From the NCBI GenBank assembly GCA_937920105.1, contig CALETH010000034.1, positions 1 to 49,940 on the forward strand: 49,940 bases of DNA. Reading direction: 5' to 3'. Positions 9,535-18,847 of this stretch are shown here, piece after piece. Position numbers and translations under genes: made by a program. Numbering within the stretch: position 1 is the stretch's first letter; each line of letters opens with the position of its first letter. The notes under the pieces are model-generated. The model was not told the DNA's origin and did not search any database. It saw nothing but the letters and a program-made list of their open reading frames with translations. Origin of the DNA: an uncultured Bacteroidota bacterium. Lineage in GTDB: Bacteria; Bacteroidota; Ignavibacteria; UBA10030; UBA8401.

Positions 9535-10461
9535 ATGCACTTATTCAAATCTACAAATATAGATTTTATGGGAAAGCGGAAAATTTGGTATACAATTTCC
9601 GTACTTATTCTTGTTGTTGGTCTTATAGGATTATTTACCAAAGGAATTCCATTTGGAATAGATTTTGTTGGTGGAACAGAGTTGCTCGTTCGTTTTAATT
9701 CTGCTCCCTCAATTGGTGATGTTCGACAAACAATGGAAACCATTGGTTTTCGTGGCAGTGAAATAAAAACATTTGGTAATGAGAAAGACATTCTTATTAA
9801 CACAATAGAACAAGGTGAAGGTTCTGTTGTAGCAGAAAAAATTCGCAGCGGACTTACCACAGCCTTTCCCAATAATCCATTTCAAGTATTAAAAGAAGAA
9901 AAAATAGGTCCAAAAATAGGAGCAGAATTACGCCGCAATGCTGTGTATGCTGTATTTGCCACATTGTTTATTATAATGGTGTATGTAGGGTTTCGTTTTA
10001 AATTTATTTATGGAGTTGCTGGTATTATTGCTATTGCTCATGACGTTCTCGCTGCACTTGGTGTGTGTGCATTGGTCAATGGAATTTCTCCACATCTCAA
10101 TTTAGAAGTTTCACAAAATTTAATGGCTGCCTTTTTAACACTTATAGGTTTTTCTATTAATGATACGGTGATTGTGTTTGACCGTATTCGTGAAAATCTT
10201 AAAATTCATAAAACAGAAAATTTATTTACTATCATGAATAAATCTATCAATGAAACATTAAGCCGTACTATTATTACCACTGGTACTGTTGTTTTGGTGT
10301 TAATAGTATTGTTTATTTTTGGTGGAGAAGTCAATAGAGGTTTTGCTTTTGCATTTCTTATAGGAACAATTTTTGGAACCTATTCTTCTATTTATGTTGC
10401 AAGTGCAATTGTTCTTGATTGGACAATGAAGAAAGACGCTAAAAAAACAGCAGTAAAATAA
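9535..10461 (+). CDS. secF: Protein translocase subunit SecF
   Basis: 308 residues. The N-terminal helix is followed by FGIDFVGGTELLVRF, the SecF periplasmic signature, and later by SINDTVIVFDRIRENL, the paired membrane motif shared with SecD; about six membrane helices in total. It is the partner of SecD in the translocase. AAGGAG is present but 13 bases upstream of ATG, longer than usual; no other in-frame start lies nearer. The next gene (STAS protein) begins at the base after the stop codon. Confidence 0.97.
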   Translation: MHLFKSTNIDFMGKRKIWYTISVLILVVGLIGLFTKGIPFGIDFVGGTELLVRFNSAPSIGDVRQTMETIGFRGSEIKTFGNEKDILINTIEQGEGSVVAEKIRSGLTTAFPNNPFQVLKEEKIGPKIGAELRRNAVYAVFATLFIIMVYVGFRFKFIYGVAGIIAIAHDVLAALGVCALVNGISPHLNLEVSQNLMAAFLTLIGFSINDTVIVFDRIRENLKIHKTENLFTIMNKSINETLSRTIITTGTVVLVLIVLFIFGGEVNRGFAFAFLIGTIFGTYSSIYVASAIVLDWTMKKDAKKTAVK

Positions 10462-10797
10462 ATGAGCATTCAACAAAAAAAACAGAACGGAATTTTGGTT
10501 GTCACGTTAGAAGGCTCATTACTTGGAAGTCCTGAGGTGATGGAGTTGAATGGCATTTTTCAAAAAATAGGAAAAGAAAAACAAACACATGTTATAGTAG
10601 ATTTTGGAAAAGTTTCTTTGATTAACAGTTCTGCATTAACGCAACTCATTCAAGGAGTGGCAATTCTTAAGAATGCTGGTGGAAAACTAAAACTTGCTTC
10701 GCTTTCCAGTAAAGTAAAAGAATTGTTAGAACGAACTCGAACAGCAGCAATGTTTGAAATGTATGATTCGGTGCAAGAAGCAAAAGAAAGTTTTTAA
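10462..10797 (+). CDS. STAS-domain protein, anti-sigma factor antagonist type
   Basis: 111 residues forming a single STAS domain. GILVVTLEGSLLGSPEV is the first strand pair, and VIVDFGKVSLINSSALTQL (about 45-62) matches the phosphorylation loop of SpoIIAA/RsbV proteins, with N55-S56-S57 in place of the usual D-S-S. Such proteins bind an anti-sigma kinase and free a sigma factor when unphosphorylated; here no kinase or sigma gene is nearby. It starts directly after the secF stop codon, so it is translated with the secretion genes. A terminator follows. Confidence 0.88.
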   Translation: MSIQQKKQNGILVVTLEGSLLGSPEVMELNGIFQKIGKEKQTHVIVDFGKVSLINSSALTQLIQGVAILKNAGGKLKLASLSSKVKELLERTRTAAMFEMYDSVQEAKESF

Positions 10798-10810
10798 AAA
10801 TAGAAAAAGC

Positions 10811-10838
10811 ATCATTCCTGCCTGTTTTTAGCCGGAAT
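10811..10838. repeat. Degenerate REP-like element
   Basis: ATCATTCCTGCCTG...AGCCGGAATCT resembles the ATTCCTGC/GCAGGAAT element at 14881-14900 but its arms pair poorly. It lies just upstream of the terminator of the sec unit. Confidence 0.45.
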
Positions 10839-10841
10839 CTA

Positions 10842-10875
10842 AAGCCCAAGAACACACTTGGGCTTTTTTGTTTTT
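10842..10875 (+). terminator. Rho-independent terminator after secD-secF-STAS
   Basis: AAGCCCAAG (10842-10850) pairs with CTTGGGCTT (10857-10865) across a 6-base loop, followed by a T-rich tail (TTTTTTGTTTTTC). Confidence 0.9.
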
Positions 10876-10898
10876 CAAATATTCTGTATTTTATCTGC

Positions 10899-12509
10899 AT
10901 GAAATTTTTTCTCCTATTTTCTGCATTTTTCATACTTCCTACCAACGCACAATATCTCATTCCTTCACAATCGTGGATACCATCAACGTTGGAAGAAGCA
11001 ACGATTCTTTCCGGAAAAGCAACACTCAACCACACACTTCCACTAACACCAAAAGAAGTTCAACGAATTACTGATACGTTACTTTCCTACAAAACACTTT
11101 TACCAATCTCTCTACAAGGGCAATTATTTTTTGCAACTGCAAAAAATGGATTTATTTCTTCACTAACTCTTCAACCATATTCCCCACTCATTCCCAAAAT
11201 TATGAGTAATGATAGTGCGTGGAAAGCAACCATTGGTGGAACACTAACCGGAGAAATTGTTGCTCGTAGTACACAAAAAAATCCATACCTCACACGATAT
11301 GAAGAACGTCACCCACTTGTTACTTTAGATTTTAGTGGAACGTATAATGATAATTTTATTTTTTCAACCTATTCTGTCTGGAGAAATTTATGGCCTGTGT
11401 ACATTTATGATGTGAATGATTCTAATATTCCAAAAAAATTGTTGCGAGATTTAGATGTACGAAATTTTCACAAAGCATATATTTTTTATGATTTTGGTTT
11501 TCTTTCTGCACAAGTTGGAAGAGATAATTTTCGCTGGGGTGTTGGTGAACGTGGAACCTTAATGCTTTCGGATAATGTTCCCTATTATGATATGATTCGC
11601 ATTGGGATGTACGGCAAAAACTGGAAAGCAATTTCTGCCTTTACGACTCTCACAGATTATGAACCACAATTTTATGGTCCGGGAAAATATAAACCTGTGG
11701 AAGAAATTTTCAAACCACCCAAAACAATGTTTGCCCATCGTGTAGAATTTCTTCCGTGGGAAAAACTCAATATTGGACTCTCAGAAATGACAATTATTTT
11801 TGGACGTTATCCAACACTTAGTGATATTAATCCTCTTATTATTCAACACAATCTTTACAAAGAATATCAAAATAGTTTAGCAAGTTTTGATTTCACACTC
11901 TATCCTTATTCCGGAATTTCTTTGTATGGAGAATTAACATTAGATGAAGTGAATATAGGAAAAAGCGGTACTGATACAGAACGTCCTACATCTTTAGGAT
12001 ATCAACTTGGGACGAAAATTGTGCATTATCCTTTCGTTGGTGTAGCAGAATACATTTTTCTTGATAAGTGGTTATACAATTATCCGAAAGAATATAATCC
12101 AATAGGAAGACCGTTAGAAATGGATGGTGTTCAATATGTGCCCTCTCCAGGACGTGATTTGATTTTACGTCCAATGGGACATTGGCTGCAACCGGATTCT
12201 CGAAGTTTATACTTTGCAGTACAAACTTCATCTGCATTGTCCTACAAAGCAAAAATTTCTTATGAACAGCGAAATTACGGTGAAGTAACTTTAGATACTC
12301 CATATTTGGATTCTATTTACATCAATCAAAATACTCCAACAGGAATAGTTGAAGCAACGAATATCTACACAATCAATGGTGGTTATCATTATTGGAATCT
12401 TTATGTTGAAGGAAAAATTTCTTTATTTACTATAAAAAATTTTCTTCATAAAAAAGAACACAATATTTCTGGAGCAGAATATCAATTTTTTATCAACATT
12501 TACTTTTAA
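10899..12509 (+). CDS. Outer-membrane beta-barrel protein, resembles Wzi capsule-assembly family
   Basis: 536 residues with a signal peptide (MKFFLLFSAFFILPTNAQ). The rest is rich in alternating aromatic strands and ends in ...YQFFINIYF, with a terminal Phe as in outer-membrane barrels. The segment VGRDNFRWGVGERGTLMLSD (about 207-226) recalls the conserved strand of Wzi-like proteins, which anchor capsule or other surface polysaccharide at the outer membrane. The family assignment is tentative; a generic barrel cannot be ruled out. It is followed after only 11 bp by a TonB-type receptor, so the two are probably co-expressed. No capsule genes lie beside it; glycan genes occur more than 30 kb away. 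Confidence 0.6.
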   Translation: MKFFLLFSAFFILPTNAQYLIPSQSWIPSTLEEATILSGKATLNHTLPLTPKEVQRITDTLLSYKTLLPISLQGQLFFATAKNGFISSLTLQPYSPLIPKIMSNDSAWKATIGGTLTGEIVARSTQKNPYLTRYEERHPLVTLDFSGTYNDNFIFSTYSVWRNLWPVYIYDVNDSNIPKKLLRDLDVRNFHKAYIFYDFGFLSAQVGRDNFRWGVGERGTLMLSDNVPYYDMIRIGMYGKNWKAISAFTTLTDYEPQFYGPGKYKPVEEIFKPPKTMFAHRVEFLPWEKLNIGLSEMTIIFGRYPTLSDINPLIIQHNLYKEYQNSLASFDFTLYPYSGISLYGELTLDEVNIGKSGTDTERPTSLGYQLGTKIVHYPFVGVAEYIFLDKWLYNYPKEYNPIGRPLEMDGVQYVPSPGRDLILRPMGHWLQPDSRSLYFAVQTSSALSYKAKISYEQRNYGEVTLDTPYLDSIYINQNTPTGIVEATNIYTINGGYHYWNLYVEGKISLFTIKNFLHKKEHNISGAEYQFFINIYF

Positions 12510-12520
12510 GGAACATTTAT

Positions 12521-14794
12521 ATGAAAAAACTTTTTTTTATTTTCTTTCTTTTTTTCACAACACTAATATTTTCGCAACAACAAACAGGAATAATTTCTGG
12601 AACAATTACAAACGCAGTGACCAAAGAATCTGTTATAGGAGCAACTATTATTATAGTTGGAACAACGTACGGTGCAGCAACAGATGTGAATGGTTCATTT
12701 GCGATTCGTAATATTCCTGTTGGAACATATCAGGTGCGAGTTTCTGCAATTGGTTTTCAAACATTTACCAAAACGGATATTGTGGTTTCTGTTGGAAAGC
12801 CAACAATTATTTCTGTAGAACTTTCTGAATCTGCATTGGAATTAGAAGGTGTAACAGTGAATACGGAATATTTTCAAAAAGAACCCGAAGCAACAATCAG
12901 CGTACAAAAACTTTCCGCTGAAGAAGTGCGTCGGCTGCCCGGTGGATTGGAAGATGTTGTGCGAGCAATTTCTATTTTGCCCGGAGTTGCACAAGTACAA
13001 AATGGAAGAAATGATTTGATTGTTCGCGGTGGAGCCCCTTCAGAAAATTTATTTGTTGTAGATAATATTGAATCACCAAACATTAATCACTTTGGAACAC
13101 AAGGAGCAAGCGGAGGTCCCTTAAGTTTTATCAATTTAGATTTTGTGAATGAAACATCTTTTAAAACTGGCGGCTTTGGTGCAAAATATGGAGATAAACT
13201 TTCTTCTGTTCTTACTATTGATTTGAAAGAAGGACGAAAAGATAGGTTTGGTGGTAAAGCAACTATTTCTGCATCTCAATTTGGATTGAATTTGGAAGGA
13301 CCTCTCAGTGAAAACGGCTCGCTCATTTTTTCTGCACGCCGTAGTTATTTAGATTTTATTTTTAAAGCGGCCGGTTTTAGTTTTGTTCCTGAATATTGGG
13401 ATTTTCTCGGAAAAGCAAATTATAAAATCAGTTCAACAGATAAAATTTCTTTTCTCGGAATTGCTGCTTTGGATAACATCAAAACATTTAACGAAACTTC
13501 AGAAAAACGCTACAACAATTCCCGCATTTTGTATAGCACACAAAATCAATTTGTTGGTGGAGCAACATGGCAGCATCTTTTTGAAAAGGGCTTTTCTACC
13601 GTAACATTAGGGCAAACAGTTTTTACTTACAATTATCAACAAAATGATACATTACTTAATCCAATCTTCAAAAATATTTCTCACGAATATGAAACTTCTT
13701 TACGTGGAGATGTTGTTTATCAAATTGATAAAACTTCTGAACTTTCATTTGGTGCACAAGGAAAGTTTGTTGATTTTTCCAGCGAAATAAAACTCCCACC
13801 ATTTTATACAAATTATGGTTCGCTGCTTTCTATTGATGCAATGTTAGATACCACTGCAATAAAACTTGCCGGATATACACAATACTCGCAAACAATGTCA
13901 AGATTATTATATACTTTTGGTGTACGTGTCGATTATTTTAATCTTATTAAAAACTCTTTTGTATTTTCTCCACGACTTTCTCTTTTATATATGTTATCAC
14001 CAACAATAAATCTTACAGCGAGTGTAGGTCAATATCATCAAGCACCATCGTATGTATGGTTAGTTGCAAATGCAGAAAACAGAAATCTTAAATATATTAA
14101 TGTACTTCAATATATTTTTGGGGTGGAACATTTTTTACGCTCAGATACAAAAATTAGTATAGAAGGATATGTAAAAAATTATTCTGATTATCCTGCAAGC
14201 ACAGTAAGACCGTTTCTTGTTCTTGCTAATACTGGTGCTGGTTTCGGCGGCTCAGGTGATGGGTATGCTTCCTTTGGTATTGACCCATTAGTCAGCAAAG
14301 GGAGCGGTGTTGCGTACGGTATAGAATTATTTTTACAAAAGAAACTTTCAGAAATTCCATGCTATGGTTTAGTGAGTGTAAGTTATAATCAATCACAATT
14401 TAAAGCGTTAGATGGAATTGCTCGCTCAAGTAGTTTTGACCAACGTTGGATTGCAAATATTGGTGGTGGATATATTTTGAATGAATTTTGGGAGTTTAGT
14501 GGAAAATTTCGTTTAGCAACAGGAAGACCGTATACACCTTACAATGCGGATGGTTCACAAAATGTAACAGCGTACAATACAGTAAGAATTGGAGCAAATC
14601 ATAGTTTAGACGTTCGTGTTGACCGTCGTTGGAATTTTTCTTCGTGGAATTTAATTACCTACATTGATATTCAAAATATTTACAATCGTAAAGCGTTAGA
14701 TGTGCCAATTTTTGATGAGCGTACAAAAGAGGTGAAGCAGGTAGGTAATTCAATTGGTATTTTACCTTCTATCGGAATTAGTGCGGAATTTTGA
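12521..14794 (+). CDS. TonB-dependent receptor with carboxypeptidase-regulatory-like domain
   Basis: 757 residues. Signal peptide MKKLFFIFFLFFTTLIFSQQ, then a CarboxypepD_reg-like domain (about 22-110; GTITNAVTKESVIGATIIIV), a plug (LPGGLEDVVRAISILPGV...IVRGGAPSENLFVVDNI) and a barrel ending ...SIGISAEF. The short plug motif with VRGGAPSENLFVVD places it with receptors of the Bacteroidota/Chlorobi type whose substrates are mostly unknown. AGGAAC lies before ATG, and the gene is 11 bp behind the Wzi-like gene, suggesting joint function at the outer membrane, perhaps with a polysaccharide or peptide substrate. Confidence 0.92.
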   Translation: MKKLFFIFFLFFTTLIFSQQQTGIISGTITNAVTKESVIGATIIIVGTTYGAATDVNGSFAIRNIPVGTYQVRVSAIGFQTFTKTDIVVSVGKPTIISVELSESALELEGVTVNTEYFQKEPEATISVQKLSAEEVRRLPGGLEDVVRAISILPGVAQVQNGRNDLIVRGGAPSENLFVVDNIESPNINHFGTQGASGGPLSFINLDFVNETSFKTGGFGAKYGDKLSSVLTIDLKEGRKDRFGGKATISASQFGLNLEGPLSENGSLIFSARRSYLDFIFKAAGFSFVPEYWDFLGKANYKISSTDKISFLGIAALDNIKTFNETSEKRYNNSRILYSTQNQFVGGATWQHLFEKGFSTVTLGQTVFTYNYQQNDTLLNPIFKNISHEYETSLRGDVVYQIDKTSELSFGAQGKFVDFSSEIKLPPFYTNYGSLLSIDAMLDTTAIKLAGYTQYSQTMSRLLYTFGVRVDYFNLIKNSFVFSPRLSLLYMLSPTINLTASVGQYHQAPSYVWLVANAENRNLKYINVLQYIFGVEHFLRSDTKISIEGYVKNYSDYPASTVRPFLVLANTGAGFGGSGDGYASFGIDPLVSKGSGVAYGIELFLQKKLSEIPCYGLVSVSYNQSQFKALDGIARSSSFDQRWIANIGGGYILNEFWEFSGKFRLATGRPYTPYNADGSQNVTAYNTVRIGANHSLDVRVDRRWNFSSWNLITYIDIQNIYNRKALDVPIFDERTKEVKQVGNSIGILPSIGISAEF

Positions 14795-14877
14795 CTGTGA
14801 TTTTGACCTTGATTTACAAGATGGTAGGATTTTCCGTGATGAAGTAAGTATTAATTATTTTAAATGACTATAAATTT

Positions 14878-14902
14878 GTCATTCCTGCGAAAGCAGGAAT
14901 CC
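14878..14902. repeat. REP-like hairpin between convergent genes
   Basis: ATTCCTGC-gaaa-GCAGGAAT (14881-14900), preceded by GTC and followed by CC, is a perfect 8-bp stem. It lies between the convergent TonB receptor and aroB genes. No T-run follows, though it may still limit read-through. Confidence 0.8.
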
Positions 14903-14910
14903 AGAAAAAG

Positions 14911-16020
14911 TCAGTTTTGTAGTTTAAATAAATATGTTAAAGATTTTTTAATAACAGAGGTTTTTACTTTTTGAGGTAATAACACACTCCCGATTTTTTT
15001 TGGCAGAACGCAGTGGATTTTTCCATTGCGTGTTTTTTTATCTCGCTGCATATTTTCAAGAAGTTCAGAAGAAAAACTCAAGGGAATTTTTTTAAAAATT
15101 GGAATTGTACAAATCACTTGTTCAATTTCTAAAAAATCTTTTTGAGAAAGAATATTCATTTCTTTAGCAATAAAAGATTCTGCAAGCATTCCTAATAGTA
15201 CTGCTTCACCATGTTTAAGTGTTTTATAATTCCCTGCTTTTTCCAGTGCGTGTCCAATAGTGTGTCCGAAATTTAGGATAGCACGGATATTATTTTCTTT
15301 TTCATCTTGTGAAACAATTCTTGATTTTATTGTACAACATTGAGAAATAATTTTTTCTAACGTTACAAAATCTTTATCAAAAATTTTTTGCAGATTTTGT
15401 ATGGTGTATGAAAAGAAATCTTTATCAAGAATAATTCCATATTTTATCACTTCACCAATCCCGCAAATCAGTTCTCGTTGTGGTAATGTTTCTAAAAGGC
15501 GAACATCGCTTAATACAAATTTTGGTTGCCAAAATGCACCAATCATATTTTTTCCCAATGGATGATTGATGCCGACTTTTCCACCAACGGAACTATCCAC
15601 TTGTGCTAATAATGTGGTGGGAATTTGAATAAACCGCACTCCGCGTTGGTATGTCGCAGCAACAAATCCAGCCAAATCCCCGATTACACCACCACCAAAT
15701 CCAATGATTGTTGCGTTGCGGTCTATATTTTTCCTCAATAATTCTGTATAAATAGAATTTGCCCGCTGAAGATTTTTTTGCTGTTCTCCTTGTGGAATTA
15801 TTATTGTGTGAATTTTGTATTGTGTGTTTTTAAAAATTTGTAGAAGATTTTTTAGATATAATGAAGCAATCTTTGTATCGGTAATAATAACAATGGTAGA
15901 ATCTGTATAGTATTTCTTTAAAAGAGAGGGGAGAGAAGAGAAAATATTTTTTCCAGTATAGATTGGATAACTTCTGTCTTTTAATGTTACGTTGATGGTT
16001 GTGTAAGAAGATTTTTTCAC
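14911..16020 (-). CDS. aroB: 3-dehydroquinate synthase
   Basis: 369 residues, the usual length. Converts DAHP to 3-dehydroquinate, the second step of the shikimate pathway, using NAD and a metal. GFGGGVIGDLAGF (107-119) is the NAD-binding signature, VDSSVGGK (141-148) and GIGEVIKYG (with E190, K193) carry active-site and metal residues, and NFGHTIGHALE supplies metal-binding histidines. Its start codon overlaps the aroK stop by 4 bp (ATGA), so the two successive shikimate-pathway enzymes are translated in a coupled way. It is the last gene of a six-gene minus-strand run. Confidence 0.97.
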   Translation of the reverse strand: MKKSSYTTINVTLKDRSYPIYTGKNIFSSLPSLLKKYYTDSTIVIITDTKIASLYLKNLLQIFKNTQYKIHTIIIPQGEQQKNLQRANSIYTELLRKNIDRNATIIGFGGGVIGDLAGFVAATYQRGVRFIQIPTTLLAQVDSSVGGKVGINHPLGKNMIGAFWQPKFVLSDVRLLETLPQRELICGIGEVIKYGIILDKDFFSYTIQNLQKIFDKDFVTLEKIISQCCTIKSRIVSQDEKENNIRAILNFGHTIGHALEKAGNYKTLKHGEAVLLGMLAESFIAKEMNILSQKDFLEIEQVICTIPIFKKIPLSFSSELLENMQRDKKTRNGKIHCVLPKKIGSVLLPQKVKTSVIKKSLTYLFKLQN

Positions 16021-16556
16021 AAAATTTCTATTTTTTTTTCGATTTCTTGAATAGTTTCCCCGACATTTTTTTCTTCTGTTTGGATAATAATATCGGCTTG
16101 TTCGTAATATGGTGAACGTTCTATTAATAATGTTTGGATTTTCTTTTTTAGTTGCTCATTCGGGAAAGATTTTCCATTATCATTTTGTAATAAGGGGCGG
16201 CTATTTTTTTTTTGCAATCGTTTGTATAATATTTCAATATCAGTTTTTAAGTAAATTAAAATCCCTTTTTCTTTTATTAAGGATAAATTTTTTTGATGGA
16301 GTATTGTTCCACCACCCAAGGCAACAACAAGTTCTGTTTGTTGAGATATTTTTTGTAAAACGTTGTATTCAGTTTTTCTAAAATATTCTTCACCATGTGT
16401 TTCAAAAATTTTTTTGATGGTTTTTTGTTCTTGCTCCTCAATTCTTTCATCAAGGTCAATAAAATTATATCCCAATGTATTGGCAAGTAAAGGTCCAACG
16501 GTGCTTTTTCCGCTTCCCATAAATCCGGTAAGAAAAATTAGGTTTTTGATTTGCAT
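16017..16556 (-). CDS. aroK: Shikimate kinase
   Basis: 179 residues. Phosphorylates shikimate with ATP. The Walker A motif is GFMGSGKST (11-19), the shikimate-binding IDLDERIE carries D34 and D36, and ALGGGT is the third family motif; EEYFRKTE contains the conserved substrate-binding Arg. Stop overlaps the aroB start by 4 bp, and the gene lies 6 bp after an unrecognised 177-residue gene. Confidence 0.97.
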   Translation of the reverse strand: MQIKNLIFLTGFMGSGKSTVGPLLANTLGYNFIDLDERIEEQEQKTIKKIFETHGEEYFRKTEYNVLQKISQQTELVVALGGGTILHQKNLSLIKEKGILIYLKTDIEILYKRLQKKNSRPLLQNDNGKSFPNEQLKKKIQTLLIERSPYYEQADIIIQTEEKNVGETIQEIEKKIEIL

Positions 16557-16562
16557 GTATAG

Positions 16563-17096
16563 TTAGTCATTGGCAATATCAAGAGTTCGTACAACTTGAT
16601 TTTCTTTGTCTATTTCAATAAATGTTTCAAAGTATGGGTAAATCCAATGTATGTCTATAAGTTTATTTTCTTCGCAATTTTCTTTTGAAAGCAACCAAAT
16701 CCCATTTTTAAGATTTGTTCGTTTTAGAAGTTGCTCTTCAATATTTTTCATTAAAATACTAATATTTTCTTCGTCTCCTTCCCAATTTTGGTTTTTAAAA
16801 AGAGAAACCCAGTTTTTAAATTCCTGTATATCTTTAAAAAATCTAAAATCCGATATAGTAATTTTATTAAAATTATATGGTCGACCTATAGATTTAAGTC
16901 CTTCGGCGGAGACCTCTAATTTTTCATTATCCATTTCTTGATGATATAATTCCTTATTAAGGAATTTTGAATTTATTAATTTTTCAATAATAGAATGAAT
17001 ATCCTTTTCAAAAAAATTAACATCATCTATAGTAAATTCATACAGTAAAAACCAATGAAAACTTTGAAGAAAAGTTTTATAATATGTAAGATTCAT
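16563..17096 (-). CDS. Hypothetical protein in the aroKB run
   Basis: 177 residues, not recognised. No signal peptide or membrane helix; acidic and rich in aromatic residues (WVSLFKNQNWEGDEEN, IHWIYPYFETFIEID). The predicted fold is mixed helix with a strand-rich C-terminus. It sits 6 bp upstream of aroK and 12 bp downstream of a barrel gene, so it is likely part of the same transcript. Reality of the gene is supported by the tight packing and by the absence of a competing frame; function is open. Confidence 0.7.
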   Translation of the reverse strand: MNLTYYKTFLQSFHWFLLYEFTIDDVNFFEKDIHSIIEKLINSKFLNKELYHQEMDNEKLEVSAEGLKSIGRPYNFNKITISDFRFFKDIQEFKNWVSLFKNQNWEGDEENISILMKNIEEQLLKRTNLKNGIWLLSKENCEENKLIDIHWIYPYFETFIEIDKENQVVRTLDIAND

Positions 17097-17108
17097 TTTT
17101 ATAACAAT

Positions 17109-17807
17109 TCAAAAATTAAAAACTACACCAACAGAATAATGCAATCCATTTACATTAATGCGAGTGGTTGCTGGTGTTGTGGAAAGAGGAACTCCATCTA
17201 TTTCGTTCTGATTGAATTTTGTTGTTACATCAATTTGTGGGTCGCGAAATTTTGCTTCAGTGCGAAGAGAAAAAAAATCAATAATTTTAAATTCAGCACC
17301 GGTAAGAACATGAATGCCAAAATTAGTTGAAGAAGAAATTGTTGTTGCTTCGATTTCATTAATGGAATAGATTCTTTTCCCCGTGTACAATCCGACACCA
17401 CCACCAAAGTAAAACGTAATATTTTCTGAACTAAACGGTGCAATAAAATATCCAGTCAATTCTATTGGATACATTTCAAAGCCTTCTTTGAAGGAAACAG
17501 GAATAACTTCATTATTTTCGTTTAAAAAATATTTTGTAAAATGTTCTATTCCAGTAATACGTTCTAAAGAAATACTTATGGCAAATTGTTCCCACGGAAG
17601 AGAAGAACGTATATCCACTCCAAAACCAAAATTGGGATAAATATTTTTATCAGAAATAATAATGTCAGAGGAGTTTGGATTGTACAAAAAATTTGTGTTG
17701 GTGGTAATGTTTCCTTGCAGTGTTATACTGATTTTTGGTGTAAGGGAAAATGTATTATTACTTATAAAAAGTAATAGCAAAAATATATATATGATGTATT
17801 TAAACAT
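17109..17807 (-). CDS. Small outer-membrane beta-barrel protein
   Basis: 232 residues with a signal peptide (MFKYIIYIFLLLLFISNNTFS). The mature part is built of alternating hydrophobic strands (FGFGVDIRSSLPWEQFAISI, ITFYFGGGVGLYTGK, FGIHVLTGAEFKI) and ends in HYSVGVVFNF with the C-terminal Phe typical of barrel insertion. Size fits an 8- to 10-stranded OmpX/OmpW-like barrel. No specific function visible. Lies 9 bp behind the cupin gene and 12 bp ahead of the 177-residue protein gene. Confidence 0.75.
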   Translation of the reverse strand: MFKYIIYIFLLLLFISNNTFSLTPKISITLQGNITTNTNFLYNPNSSDIIISDKNIYPNFGFGVDIRSSLPWEQFAISISLERITGIEHFTKYFLNENNEVIPVSFKEGFEMYPIELTGYFIAPFSSENITFYFGGGVGLYTGKRIYSINEIEATTISSSTNFGIHVLTGAEFKIIDFFSLRTEAKFRDPQIDVTTKFNQNEIDGVPLSTTPATTRINVNGLHYSVGVVFNF

Positions 17808-17816
17808 AAAAAGATG

Positions 17817-18176
17817 TTATAGTTTTTCTAAAATTTCTTTGGTTAGATTTCCTTTTATATTTCCTGTATTTAGGGTTGTGTTTGGTTCAAACAACATCAC
17901 AGAAACTTCATTCTTTGCAACGGGTCTATGTTCTACGCCTTTGGGAATTATTATAAATTCGTTTTCTTTCACTTCAATATTTTTATCACGAAGTTGCATT
18001 GTAAAACTTCCTTTTAGAACGTAAAACATTTCATCTTCATTATCATGTTTGTGCCATACGAACTCCCCGTGAAATTTTGCTAATTTAATATGCTGCCCAT
18101 TTAATTCTCCAACTATTCGCGGATTCCAATAATCGTTAAAAAGGGAAAGCTTTTCTGAAATTATGACTTTATTCAT
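17817..18176 (-). CDS. Small cupin-domain protein
   Basis: 119 residues forming one cupin barrel. Motif 1 is FVWHKHDNEDEMFYVLKG, giving two His and a Glu as metal ligands; motif 2 is IIPKGVEHRP, giving the third His. Small cupins of this type bind a metal and may act as isomerases, dioxygenases or binding proteins; the sequence does not tell which. Its start overlaps the end of the upstream gene by 8 bp. Confidence 0.85.
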   Translation of the reverse strand: MNKVIISEKLSLFNDYWNPRIVGELNGQHIKLAKFHGEFVWHKHDNEDEMFYVLKGSFTMQLRDKNIEVKENEFIIIPKGVEHRPVAKNEVSVMLFEPNTTLNTGNIKGNLTKEILEKL

Positions 18177-18666
18177 TACTATCTCCTATTTTAAAATTAT
18201 TCTTTATTCCATTCTTTTCAAAAATTTTGAAAAGTTCGTGATATAATGATTTTGTTTTCTGTCCTTCAAGAATAAGAAACTGAACCTGTTTTTCTTCAAC
18301 ATAAAGATTGTATGGTACATCTGGTTGAGTGTGTATTTGTGCTTGCGAATCTGGTGAATGAATATCTATATAAAACCAAACACCATCTTCATGAGGATTT
18401 GGAACCCCACCAACCCATCCTCCAATTCGTCGTCGATATGTTTTAAAAGAATAATCTATACTAAGATTTTCTGTGTTGAGATTTTTGGATATTTGAAAAT
18501 CTTGTAATTGCGGATATTCACTTTTTAGTTTTTCAATATCTTCTGCAATCTTTGTTATTATGTTTATATATGTTGAATCCGTCATAACAGATTTTTGTTT
18601 TGTATGAACAATATTGTAAAAGAAGAGAAAAAATAATAATAATAATAGTAGTATCTTTCGGTACAT
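18169..18666 (-). CDS. Hypothetical secreted or membrane-anchored protein
   Basis: 165 residues from the start used here; a start at 18690 would add MLIILQKK ahead of it, but MYRKILLLLLLFFLFF is the natural opening of a signal or anchor segment. The mature domain is not recognised; it has GGWVGGVPNPHEDGVWFYID and many acidic residues. First gene of the minus-strand run that passes through cupin, barrel and hypothetical genes to aroK-aroB. Start choice uncertain. Confidence 0.65.
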   Translation of the reverse strand: MYRKILLLLLLFFLFFYNIVHTKQKSVMTDSTYINIITKIAEDIEKLKSEYPQLQDFQISKNLNTENLSIDYSFKTYRRRIGGWVGGVPNPHEDGVWFYIDIHSPDSQAQIHTQPDVPYNLYVEEKQVQFLILEGQKTKSLYHELFKIFEKNGIKNNFKIGDSNE

Positions 18667-18757
18667 TTTTTTCTGCAATATAATTAACAAACTTTGGGAT
18701 TACTGAAAAAATCTAAAATCGATGAATCTCTTTTTTCTACTTCTATTTGAATGTTGA

Positions 18758-18793
18758 GATTCCTCATCCCGACGAATCGGGATTCGGAATGAC
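18758..18793. repeat. REP-like nested hairpin
   Basis: GATTCC...GGAATGAC encloses a perfect inner stem ATCCCGA-cgaa-TCGGGAT (18766-18783). Same family of GATTCC/GGAATGAC elements as at 9453, 14878 and 40938. It lies in the divergent region ahead of the multicopper oxidase gene. Confidence 0.75.
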
Positions 18794-18847
18794 AATTTTT
18801 TAGTAATCTCACTTTGTTAAACGATAAAAAAATCCTTATCATAAAAT